From Agelas oroides (Eukaryota > Porifera > Demospongiae > Agelasida > Agelasidae), in NCBI GenBank assembly GCA_949130485.1, contig OX422205.1, forward strand, positions 5,089,415 through 5,153,414: DNA of 64,000 nucleotides, read 5' to 3'. A program made the translations under genes and the position numbers. A model generated the notes under the pieces. That model did no database searches, was not told the origin of the DNA, and was given only the letters and a program-made list of their open reading frames with translations. Of this stretch, positions 48,667 to 64,000 are shown one piece after another; positions within the stretch are counted from its first letter, which is position 1, and every line of letters begins with the position of its first letter.

Positions 48667-51600
48667 GTGTGTGTGTGTGTGTGTTGTGTGTGTGTGTCTG
48701 TGTGCGTGTGTCTGTGTGTCTGTGTGCGTGCATGTGTATGTGTATGCGTCTCCACGTGTATGTGTCTTCACTTAACACCGTACCTGGACCTCAAATAAGT
48801 TGAGGACCTGGCTTAGGCTGGGGGTGAATAAGATCACTGGCTATAGCCTGAGATAAATGGTTCCATGCAATATTTCTGAGGTAGCGAGCAATTCCACGCT
48901 TGGTGGTGACCCTGTTCCTTACTGCTAACATCTTGTAGCTGTGTTTTATTACTGTTGGTGTACACTCTCATGATGTGGTGTTTGGTGTTGGCAGCTAGCC
49001 TCCTCCAGCTGCTTGTACGACCATGTGACCACCAGACAGTGTAGGTGGATTGTTCAGCCAGCCACTCAAACAACGTGCTTGCATTCTGCTTCGTATCACG
49101 GCTACACACAATGGATCGGCAGCTGTTACTTGATGGATTGTCAGCTGCTTGGTGCCTAGATCGAACCATTTTGTCTCTTCCTCCCCATTTGGTAGCTTAT
49201 TGTTGGCCTACCAGGTGAAAAAATGTTTGTGAGAAAATGTCAGGTTTGCTTACAGTATACTTCTTTATTTTTGCACACTGTAAGCAAAACTGACTGATAG
49301 GAATGCGTCAGAAGTAGACTAAGAAAATTAATAGTTCTGGCTCTACCGTGGTCTCGCGAAAGAGCACCAATGGGTGGAGCACCTTGCAAGTCTACCAAAG
49401 AGGGGGGTGGGCACTCTTTCGCGAGACTATAGCATATACAAACATATTTTACCGTTGCAACAGCATATACACAATGCTTACTGAAAACATATCTGTGCTG
49501 TAATCTGGAGATGCGTAAGCCTAAACTATCAGTTCAGTGATGCTTGATGTAACTTGCTCAGATTCTCCTGGTATCAATTGCACATGCACATGCACATTGC
49601 AGCTCCATCCACTATTGACACAGTGGGGTTGGATCATAGCCCCATAACCTTTCTCTCTGGCAAGGTTCCAGTTATGTCTAAAATCCTGTGCTCTTATTGA
49701 CTATAGGAGCAACTGATGAATGTTTCCCAGCTTTCTAACTGAAAATTGTTACAGACGTACATGTAGGACAGATACACTGTATATACATATTATCTATACG
49801 GGAAAGTCCATAGTTCAACTTGCTAGTGTGGGGCTGCTCAGGCTTGCCCGGTTGTGTCCTTAGAGATTGGTAGGAGGATGGGTATTGAGGAATGGTGTCT
49901 GATCCAATGCAGCTCTTTCTTCCATGCAGGTCAGAAAGAGGGTCGTCAACAAGTCAACAGGTACGTGTGTTAATACCTTTTATCATAATGGTGCCACGAG
50001 AGGTACCATAGTCACACATTAAGAGATTACGCGACTATGGTACCTCTCACTTTCAAGAACTTGGCATGATCTGGCTAGAATCTTTTCAATGATCATGCTA
50101 AGTTCTTGAAATTGATTCTGGCAAGGTTTGGCAGGATTCATCTGACAAGATCCTTGAAAAGATTCTTGCCAGAATGTTTTCAAGGATCATGCAAGATGGT
50201 TTCTTGCCAAGAGACCTTGTCAGTATCATGTAACATCATGTAAGATCTCTCAAGATCATTCAAGGCATTTGTAGTAGGGCGCTTATGTCTCCACAGGAAG
50301 GAAATGAGCGCCTAACAGCAAAATGTGCCAAATGTGTGCTTTATTTAGAGTTACGCAGTGACCACATGCAAGCCAGTGCTTTATAGCGAATATGTGCTTA
50401 TAAGTGAAATGCGCTTAACAACATCTGAGTCTGGTCACCTTCCAGTTATATACTTTAGGTAATCAAAACTGGAGGTGGGGCAGTCCTGGCAGTTATATAG
50501 GGTAACGAGAGGAGTGATACATTGAAAGATCCATTAGTGATTGCCAAAGGAGCAATCAGAAACAGTATACCGTCACATGTTGTTAAACGCATTTCACATA
50601 TCAATATTCACTGTTAAACGCTGGTTTGTATGCGGTCAGTGTGTAACTCTGTGTAACTCTAAATAAAGCACACACTGAATGCACCTCACTTGTTAGGCGC
50701 ATGTTGCCATTAGCACTCATTTCTTCTTGTGGAGATATAAGTGGACTGTATGCAGGAGTGCAATAGTGGTGCTAGCGGACTGTACGTGTGAGTGCAGTAG
50801 TGGTGCTAGTGGACTGTACGTGTGAGTGCAGTAGTGGTGCTAGCGGACTGTACGTGTGAGTGCAGTAGTGGTGCTAGCGGACTGTACACGCGAGTGCAGT
50901 AGTGGTGCTAGCGGACTGTACGTGTGAGTGCAGTAGTGGTGCTAGTGGACTGTACGTGTGAGTGCAGTAGTGGTGCTAGTGGACTGTACGTGTGAGTGCA
51001 GTAGTGGTGCTAGCGGACTGTACACGCGAGTGCAGTAGTGGTGCTAGCGGACTGTACACATGAGTACAGTAGTGTAGTGGACTGTATGCGAGAGTGCAGT
51101 AGTGGTGCTAGCGGACTGTATGGATGAGTGCAGTAGTGGTGCTAGCGGACTGTATGAACGAGTGCAGTAGTGGTGCTAGTGGACTGTATGCGTGAGTGCA
51201 GTAGTGGTGCTAGTGGTGCTAGTGGTGAGGAGTGGTGCTAGTGGTGAGGAGTGGTGAGGAGTGGTGCTAGTGGTGCTAGTGGTGCTAGTGGTAAGGAGTA
51301 ATCAGAGACAGTGTACCAGTGCTAGTGCACAATGGAGAACAAGAGAGAGAAGGAAAAGATTTTCCTTGTTGACATCAGTACTCCCAAGAATGAAATTAGC
51401 CAGACAAAACTCCCCCAGTATAGTTTCTGGAATTTAGAATATGCCATTAGGGTTTCCTCATTTAGTAAAGCCTTTCATGCATAACTATGAAATGGTCACA
51501 TAATCCCGGCCCTCTCCTCTTTATCTTCTCCCTTCCCTAACTCCTCTCCCCCTCACATCACTTCCCCCCCTCCCTTCTGTCTTATTGTTGCTGCTACCTC

Positions 51601-54600
51601 CCTCCTCCCTTTCCCTTCCTTCTGCCTCCGCCTTTCAATCTTCTCCCACTCCCTTCCATCTCCTTCCTTTCCCCATCCTTCCCCTCCCTTCCCCTTCTCC
51701 TTCTCTTTCCTCTCCCTTCTCCCTCCCTCCTCCTTCCCCCTTGTTTAGTCATACTCCAACCCCCCAAAGCGCTCCAGATCCAGCTACGCCACAACTCCCG
51801 TTGAAACCGCTGTCATCACTTCTGTCACCAGCACACCAGCTCACCATCTTCACCACCCTCCCCCTGCCTATATCCACCCTCCTCCTCCACCTCCTCCTCC
51901 TCCTTCCCGCCCCCTCTCCCATCCTCCACCAGGAGATCCCCACGTTGGGGGGGTGACATACATTCCCTTGCCCCAGGCAAGGCATGGCCTGATGGCAGAA
52001 GACTGGGGCCACATAGAAATGGTGAGCCTGGCCGTGTAGGAGCTGTTGACCCTAGACCCTTACTGAGAGCATGTTTGTGTTCAGAAGTCCATATGCACTT
52101 CATGGCTGCCCTAATTAGCTGAGGGTTGTAAGTTAATAATGTTGTATGTTTTTAAGGACTTGTTGATCATACTACTCTTTGGTTTGTGCATGTACACATG
52201 AACGATAAAATGGTAACTGGAGATAGACAGACTGTCTTGACGCCCCTCCCTCACTCCTTCTCTCCCCCATCCCAGATGTTGACAAGTGTACTGGGTATGA
52301 TGGAGACAACCAGGCAGGCAGTTGCCATGCTCAAGGATAGGGTGATGATAACCCAGGCTGAGCTGGAAAGAAGGGAGGTAGGCAACTCTCCCTCCTCCTG
52401 TTCTCCTTTCTGACCCTTCCTCCTTCTCCTTTATCAGTCACCAATTTGTCTTGCTGAATATAAGCATGTATATTGGAAGACACAATTTTATAACCTCCCT
52501 CTCTCCTTCTTCCCTCTCTCCTTCCCTCTCTCCTTCCCTCTCTCCTTCCCTCTCTCCTTCCCTCTCCCCACCCTCTCCCCCCCACCATCTCTTGCTACCC
52601 TCCTTCCCACTCACCCATCATCCCACCTTCCCTCCCTCTCCCCTCCCTCTCTCCTCTCCCCTTCCTCTTCAGCACGATATTGACAGTCTTGTCCAGCAAC
52701 AGGTCAGGGAGGAAGCAGAGAAGATGAAGCAACAAGCTGCAGAGGACAAACAACGCATCCTGTTGGAGGCCAGCAAGCAGATGAGAGAGGCTGTTGCACA
52801 GGTAAAATTTATCGAGTACAGATCCATGAGGATCTCAAAGGTTAAGTGCTACGTCACAATCAGACATTAGATTCTTTGAGCTAAATAGCTACATGTATAG
52901 TGGATTTTCACAGTAAGTAATTAGAAACGTTTTAGTCTGAAGACCCTCAATTCAAGGCAAGGACCTTCAATTTGAAGATCTTCAACCCGAGTATCCGAGG
53001 GTTCCTCACCAGTCCAGTGCTGATGAAAGTTCTCAGGTTTAAACATTTGCAATTACTTACTGTGAGTGTGCTATGGCTGATATAGCCTACTACACGGGAG
53101 GAGAATAAATGGCTGACGTTTAGTGACATTTCAACAGTTGATGTGAGGGTGGTCCAGGACAGTCCATGGCTGATGTTTCATTTCAACCAGCTGGTTTGCA
53201 ACTTTATAGAGCTTATTCCTTTGACATCGTCTTCAGATAACTATGGCCATTTTGGATAGCAGAAAGCAGCAGTGACTCAAACACTAGTTTTTATTTGCAC
53301 AAATTTATGAACCTGTCTGTCTTTATTGATTTTAGCTTGAGCTTTTCACCAAATGCCCCACCCACTCCTTCTCCTTGTGCAGAGCTTATCAGCCAATCAC
53401 CTGTAGTGCAATCAGTAGCTGAAAGGCTTTTAGATGGTCCCATCTGGTTTTTTGAGCAGGACTGGGACCAAGACTAGAGCTGATAGGGCTTTTAGATGGG
53501 ACTTTAAGTTATGCTTTCCTGAGTGTTTAATTGAGTCAAAAGAACACATGTGGCAGTCCCAGGTAGAAATCGAACATTATTCCATTGCATGTTTCAGTTG
53601 CGTTGCTGCATTTGAAGCGCTGCAGCATGAAACTTCCATTAAGGGCAGGGCTCATACGCACTGCATAGATGCACAAATACCTGACCAGTCTATGCAGTGT
53701 GTATGAGCCCTGCCCTTAACGGAAGTTCTGCACTACAGCGCTTTGAATGCGGTAAAGTGATCGGAATACGCAACGGAATAATGTTCGATTTCTACCCGGG
53801 ACTGCCACACATACTTTTTATCTTTATGGTATCGCCACTCAGAGTGACAGTAAAGGAGACATAACGCTTTGTATTCTTCATTCGCCAACTTTTATACTCC
53901 ATTGGTCACTCGAGTGCAAGGCTTCATTTGGAAATTTGGTTAAGGGAGGGCAAAAATTGAGTACTGAAAATCTTTGGGGGGCGACAATCGGAGTTAGTGT
54001 GCTTGCACACCAACTTATAAATTCCAAGGGAGGGGGCAAAATCCTGTAAAGCAGCGGCAAATACCCTCCTTTGCTCCCCCCCCCTAAATGAAAGCCTTGG
54101 CTAAGTGGTGACTTAGTATCTAGGTCTCTCTGTTCCCCAGGTTCGCAGTGATATGGAGAATCGGATGGCCCAGGCCCAGGCTGTCGCAGTCCGGGAGGCC
54201 CTCAAGGAGACCAACGTACAGACCAGCTCAAAGGAGGTGAGTTGACCATGTTTCAAAACAGTTACTTTCTGTATGATTAGGGTGCAGCCTTCTTGAGTTG
54301 ATGATTAGGGTGCAGCCTTCTCGAGTTGATTCAGTACATCTTCATAGCTATTAATTCCACGGTGGTATCTGTGTTTGAGTTTATTAATGCACAAAAATAC
54401 AACATGTTTTCTGCACGTACAGTATCTATAATGTGCCGGAAGTGGAAAACTTGTGACCGCATGTCATCCCCATGAAGAATGTTATAACAAAATTCTCGTA
54501 CAGCTCCTTAGTTATCTTTGTACACGTGGTTGGTAGGTGTAGTGTGGCTGGCTGCATATTCCTAGTTGCAAATGATGTTTGATAGTGTGGCTGATGTAAT

Positions 54601-55806
54601 GTTAGTGACTAGTCTTGTTCCCAGACCCTCTCACACGTGTGAAAAGGAGCCAGGGTCTGGTGTTCTGAGTGACTTTTCTTGTCACATGGGGCAGGGTCAT
54701 TCTGCAATCTGAGAGTTCAAATCAGATTGCAGAACACGTAATTATACATTGTGTATGTGCATGACGTAAGTGACCGTATTTTAAACTGTGAATTGGAGGT
54801 AGAATAAACTTGCCCCACAGCTTGTTCTCAGCTGTCCATATGGTCTTCTTGAGCTTTTGTAAACCATACAGTGCAGCAGGCTAAACCATCAGAAAGCTTG
54901 ATGTCAGATGCAATTATGACATCCTTTACACATAGGCCCTGTCCCATATGACAACTAGTGTCACCCAGAACACCAGACCCTCTTTCCGCTCTTCAGACGA
55001 GTCTGGGGATGAAACTAGTCAGTGATACCACACAGTTATATCGTAGCCTCGTCCCATGGGTGGAGCACCTTTACGTGTTAAGTTTTATGATTCCCATGAT
55101 CTTTCCATTACCCTTTTCTTGATAACTCTGCTTCCCCCCTCCCAGAGTTGCTGGAACTGTGGTCGTCAAGCTACCGAGACCTGCAGTGGTTGCAACAAGG
55201 CACGCTACTGTGGAACCTTCTGTCAGCACAAGGACTGGGGGAACCACATGCACCACTGCGCCTCTGGATTACAAGGTATATGTGATGTAGCTGTCCAACT
55301 TAACTCTTTGATAGCCCAGCCCGTCCCCTCTCTTTGACTGTTTAGATATGATACAAGGTTGATAGAAAATGTTATCACAATCATGTTCAATCTCCATCTC
55401 TCCTTTTCTTCCTTCCCTTTGTCTCCCTCCCTTCCTTCTCTCTCCATCCCCCTCTTCTTTCTTCTCTCTCCGTCCCTTCCTTCTCTCCCTCTCTCTCTCC
55501 CTCTCTCTCACCTCCCCCCTTCACCTCCCTCTCTCCCTTCCTCTCCCTTCCTCTTCCCTCCATCTAGGCCATCCCAATGTGGAAGGCTCTTCCTTTAGCA
55601 ATCAGCAAGACAGAGACCCTTCCTCCTCCTCTATGCAAAAGTCCATCGTCGTGGTGAACGATGTTGCCGTGGCGTCCTCCAACAATACCAGCAACACTCA
55701 GACACGAATTGTAGGAGTCAGTGAGAATATGGCCCACACAAGCGCCATACAAGCACCTAATAATCCGAACATTGCATTCATCAAAACCGAAAAATATACC
55801 ACATAG
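43575..55806 (+). CDS. RUNX1T1/CBFA2T: RUNX1T1/CBFA2T (ETO/MTG, nervy) family transcriptional corepressor (11 exons)
   Basis: Nuclear corepressor that bridges DNA-binding factors to histone deacetylase complexes (family knowledge). Exons: 43575-43590, 44269-45593, 46011-46100, 48065-48495, 49930-49960, 51749-52021, 52276-52377, 52673-52801, 54141-54236, 55146-55275, 55568-55806; 2862 nt, 953 residues plus stop. About 410 residues of very acidic Glu-rich sequence precede the TAFH/NHR1 domain ([20 protein letters not shown], through TIEEFHQEI and FIIPFLR). Basic clusters KRARRS and KRSRSS follow, then His/Pro-rich linkers, NHR2 (EDWGHIEM to MMETTRQAV), NHR3 coiled coil (757-831) and the MYND zinc finger ([17 protein letters not shown]) with all eight ligands: C833, C836, C844, C847, C853, C857, H865, C869. 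The tail ends in IKTE, a sumoylation-type motif. The 16-nt first exon (Met-Ala-Ala-Arg-Pro) is inferred from a donor at 43591 whose phase fits the acceptor at 44268; if wrong, translation could start at the ATG at 44259 or 44292. Confidence 0.92.
46130..46360 (+). repeat. (GGGA)n/(GGTA)n tetranucleotide array
   Basis: About 230 bp alternating between blocks of GGGA and GGTA repeats, starting about 30 bp after the CBFA2T exon 3 donor. No C on this strand. Confidence 0.92.
46666..47076. mobile_element. Composite MITE, about 410 bp, CBFA2T intron 3
   Basis: Left TAGTCTCGTTCCCAGACC with GGTCTGGTGAACTGCCTA; right end has GGCAGTTCACCAGACT and ends in GGGCACGAGACTA. The termini are small hairpins facing each other. 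Confidence 0.7.
47106..47158. mobile_element. Hairpin MITE adjoining a derived tandem array
   Basis: GTAGCCTCGTACCCAGGCC and its complement GGCCTGGGTACGAGGCTAC around CGCTCGTAGGAGAAAT. The right half is then repeated in tandem to about 47275. Confidence 0.75.
48496..48735 (+). repeat. (GT)n microsatellite that begins in a splice donor
   Basis: The CBFA2T exon 4 donor GTATGTGTGTGTG runs directly into about 240 bp of GT repeats with GTTGTG interruptions. Confidence 0.93.
50281..50742. mobile_element. Foldback element, about 460 bp, CBFA2T intron 5
   Basis: Imperfect arms of about 150 bp: left with TGCTTTATTTAGAGTTACGC, right with GTAACTCTAAATAAAGCACA; both carry AAACGCATTTCAC/GTGAAATGCGCTT. 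The centre is about 100 bp. Confidence 0.65.
50745..51295 (+). repeat. Minisatellite, 34-bp unit, about 14 copies
   Basis: Unit GGACTGTACGTGTGAGTGCA with GTAGTGGTGCTAGC; the end degenerates into short AGTGGTGCT copies. In CBFA2T intron 5. Confidence 0.88.
51490..51748 (+). repeat. Polypyrimidine tract before CBFA2T exon 6
   Basis: About 250 bp of C/T-rich sequence leading into the acceptor CCCTTGTTTAG. Confidence 0.85.
52378..52672 (+). repeat. Polypyrimidine intron with (CCCTCTCTCCTT)n
   Basis: Most of the intron is C/T, with at least five TCTCCTTCCC units, ending at the CBFA2T exon 8 acceptor. Confidence 0.85.
53549..53819. mobile_element. Foldback element, about 270 bp, CBFA2T intron 8
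   Basis: TGTGGCAGTCCC at the left and GGGACTGCCACA at the right, with GGGCAGGGCTCATAC and its complement nearer the centre. A diverged single arm occurs at about 47422-47545. Confidence 0.7.
54610..55017. mobile_element. Composite MITE, about 408 bp, CBFA2T intron 9
   Basis: Left TAGTCTTGTTCCCAGACCC with GGGTCTGGTGTTCTGAGTGAC; right GTCACCCAGAACACCAGACCC and ending GGGGATGAAACTA. The flanks GTTAGTGAC and GTCAGTGAT match at 7 of 9 bases, an old 9-bp duplication. Confidence 0.75.
55388..55567 (+). repeat. Polypyrimidine tract before CBFA2T exon 11
   Basis: About 180 bp of TCCCTTCC/TCTCTC sequence ending CCATCTAG at the acceptor. Confidence 0.85.
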
Positions 55807-56232
55807 CCCAATTAAACAATTCACCCATTTTTAGCAATAATTTTAATTGTTGGGTTCATTGCTTCTCACTGTCTATTTCTGCCTCCCCAACTGGCAATAC
55901 GATGTTGCACCACGACCATTTTGTGTTTCATTTCAGTAATCCTCCCTCCCTGCTGTTTATAATCAACTTTATTTGTATCCCTGTGTTGTCTATTTTCTTT
56001 CATAATAATAGCCTATTGCTTTTCAACTAATAATTTATTTTTATTATTATTTATTGGAATTATAACAACTTTGGCTTCCACTGCTCTAATTGTTAAGTTA
56101 TTTTCTGTAATCAGTTTAAGATTTGCAGTTACCGTAACACGTTGTGCAGTGTAAACGATCTTTGACTTGTAAAGAAATGACTCGGGCATCCTCCTCTTCC
56201 TTTGTTTACAGGAAGAAAGCTAATGTTTATCA

Positions 56233-56505
56233 CTGTTTTTGTTAAACTTCACAACATGCAATGTTTCCAATAGGCTGTGTTTTTTGTTAAACTTCACAAC
56301 ACGCAATGTCTCTAATAGGCTGCGTTTTTGTTAAACTTCGCAACACGCAATGTCTCCAATAGGCTGCGTTTTTTGTTAAACTTCACAACACGCAATGTCT
56401 CTAATAGGCTGAGTTTTTGTTAAACTTCACAACATGCAATGTCTCCAATAGGCTGCTTTTTTTGTTAAACTTCACAACATGCAATGTCTCCAATAGGCTG
56501 TGTTT
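56233..56505 (+). repeat. Minisatellite, about 46-bp unit, 6 copies
   Basis: Unit TTTTTGTTAAACTTCACAAC with ACGCAATGTCTCCAATAGGCTG. Lies in the 1.27 kb between the convergent CBFA2T and MDP1 stop codons, where I see no gene. Confidence 0.88.
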
Positions 56506-57079
56506 GTTATGCAATATACAATGTTCAGGCTTCTATCTAGGATTTTGAGTTTGGGAAGGAATTAAGCTGTATAAAGTGTTGTCTAGGAGGTCCCCTCCCA
56601 CTAGATTCAACTCGGATGTTGGTACATGCAATACACTCAAGTGTGTGCATGTAGTAATTGCCTGATGAAGATCCTGCACAGTCTGGGTGAAACCCTACAC
56701 ATAGCTGAAATAAAGGTTGGGTGAAATCCAACAAAAACGGTGACCATCATGTTTTATGCACCCATTCTCACGAGAGAAAGGGTCTGGTGATTCATGAGCA
56801 CTTTTTTGGTTGTTGAGTCAGCAATCTTGATTTCTGAACAAGCAAATGATTTTTCATTGGCCAGCAAGGAACGCTTGTATGAGAGCATTGGTTTGTTCAG
56901 AATTGAGACTGGTGGGAAGTTGATCTCATGGGAGTTGATCTTGTGGGAGGACTCCCCAAGAAAAGCACTTATTAGTCCTTTCTTTGTGAGAAGGTGGGGC
57001 CTGAGCTTGAGAGTTATAAACTCAGTGTTGACACAGACTTTTAATAGACCACTAATTTGTTGCATGACACAGCCCTAGC

Positions 57080-60001
<2,922 letters not shown>

Positions 60002-60096
60002 CTCTCGCTCCTAGTCCCCTGCCTTGGGCGGACAGGACCGCAGTTTCAATTAAAGTGCACCAGCGCTGACTCAGCAAACAATCAGCTGACTCCAGC
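60002..60096. promoter_or_regulatory. Head-to-head promoter of MDP1 (-) and DHODH (+)
   Basis: Start codons face away from each other with 95 bp between them, so both 5' UTRs and any core promoters must share this DNA. A TGACTCAGC sequence (AP-1/bZIP-like) is visible near 60067. No TATA box was recognised. Confidence 0.65.
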
Positions 60097-63670
<3,574 letters not shown>

Positions 63671-63748
63671 GTATTGTGTTTGAGATCTGTGAGTACATAG
63701 GGTGGTCACCAAACTTGGGAGCAATCTGATGTGTACAGAATGTTGTAG

Positions 63749-64000
63749 TCTTGTCCCCAGACACCACCCTCTCACGAGGAGAAACGGTCTGGTGAACTAA
63801 GTCGAATTTCTTGGGCTAGCGCACACTTTTGCAACAATGTAACCTAGCAACGATCAATGCGGCCAACCCACTCAAAAAAGATACAGATACTCAAATGGAA
63901 ATGAACAAATTTTACTGTTGTAAGGACGTAATATTTACCAATCTCATTGGTCCTTACCACTTTTGGGGAATAAGCCCAAGGAATTCGACTTTGTTCACCA
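63749..64000. mobile_element. Composite MITE, cut by the window end
   Basis: Starts TAGTCTTGTCCCCAGACACC with GGTCTGGTGAACTAAGTCG; the inverted partner CGACTTTGTTCACCA is running at base 64000. Same family as 46666-47076. Confidence 0.65.

Overview
This is a stretch of an animal (metazoan) nuclear genome, most likely a marine invertebrate. The repeat style and short exons made me think of a sponge, but nothing in the window proves the phylum. Evidence for an animal: spliced genes with GT-AG introns, a complete RUNX1T1/CBFA2T (ETO/MTG) corepressor, a PPP4R1 HEAT-repeat subunit, tRNA-derived SINEs, palindromic MITEs and very many micro- and minisatellites. I predicted exons by hand from splice sites, reading-frame phase and recalled similarity to the human proteins; every model below closes in frame.

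Layout. 1-13088: no gene found; SINE, hairpin MITEs, minisatellites. 13089-37627 (-): PPP4R1, 20 exons, about 1160 codons, with introns full of tandem repeats. 37933-40553 (-) and 41276-43293 (-): two tandem paralogues of an unrecognised coiled-coil protein; the first carries a two-exon CAP-Gly domain that the second lacks. 43294-43574: a divergent promoter. 43575-55806 (+): RUNX1T1/CBFA2T-family corepressor with TAFH, NHR2, NHR3 and MYND regions, 11 exons. 57080-60001 (-): MDP1 magnesium-dependent phosphatase, 6 exons. 60097 to beyond 63670 (+): DHODH, 6 exons visible, last exon apparently outside the window. MDP1 and DHODH are head to head with 95 bp between start codons.

The genes do not form one pathway: PPP4R1 (phosphatase scaffold), CBFA2T (nuclear corepressor), MDP1 (HAD phosphatase) and DHODH (mitochondrial pyrimidine synthesis) are housekeeping or regulatory neighbours. 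The most unusual features are (i) the tandem pair differing by a phase-0 CAP-Gly cassette, with near-identical introns in the 3' half; (ii) a strand-consistent placement of simple repeats at splice sites (CA or pyrimidine tracts on the sense strand before acceptors, GT or G-rich tracts after donors); (iii) a family of hairpin MITEs with 9-bp target duplications whose ends also appear inside several minisatellites; and (iv) two TTAA-flanked inverted-repeat elements.
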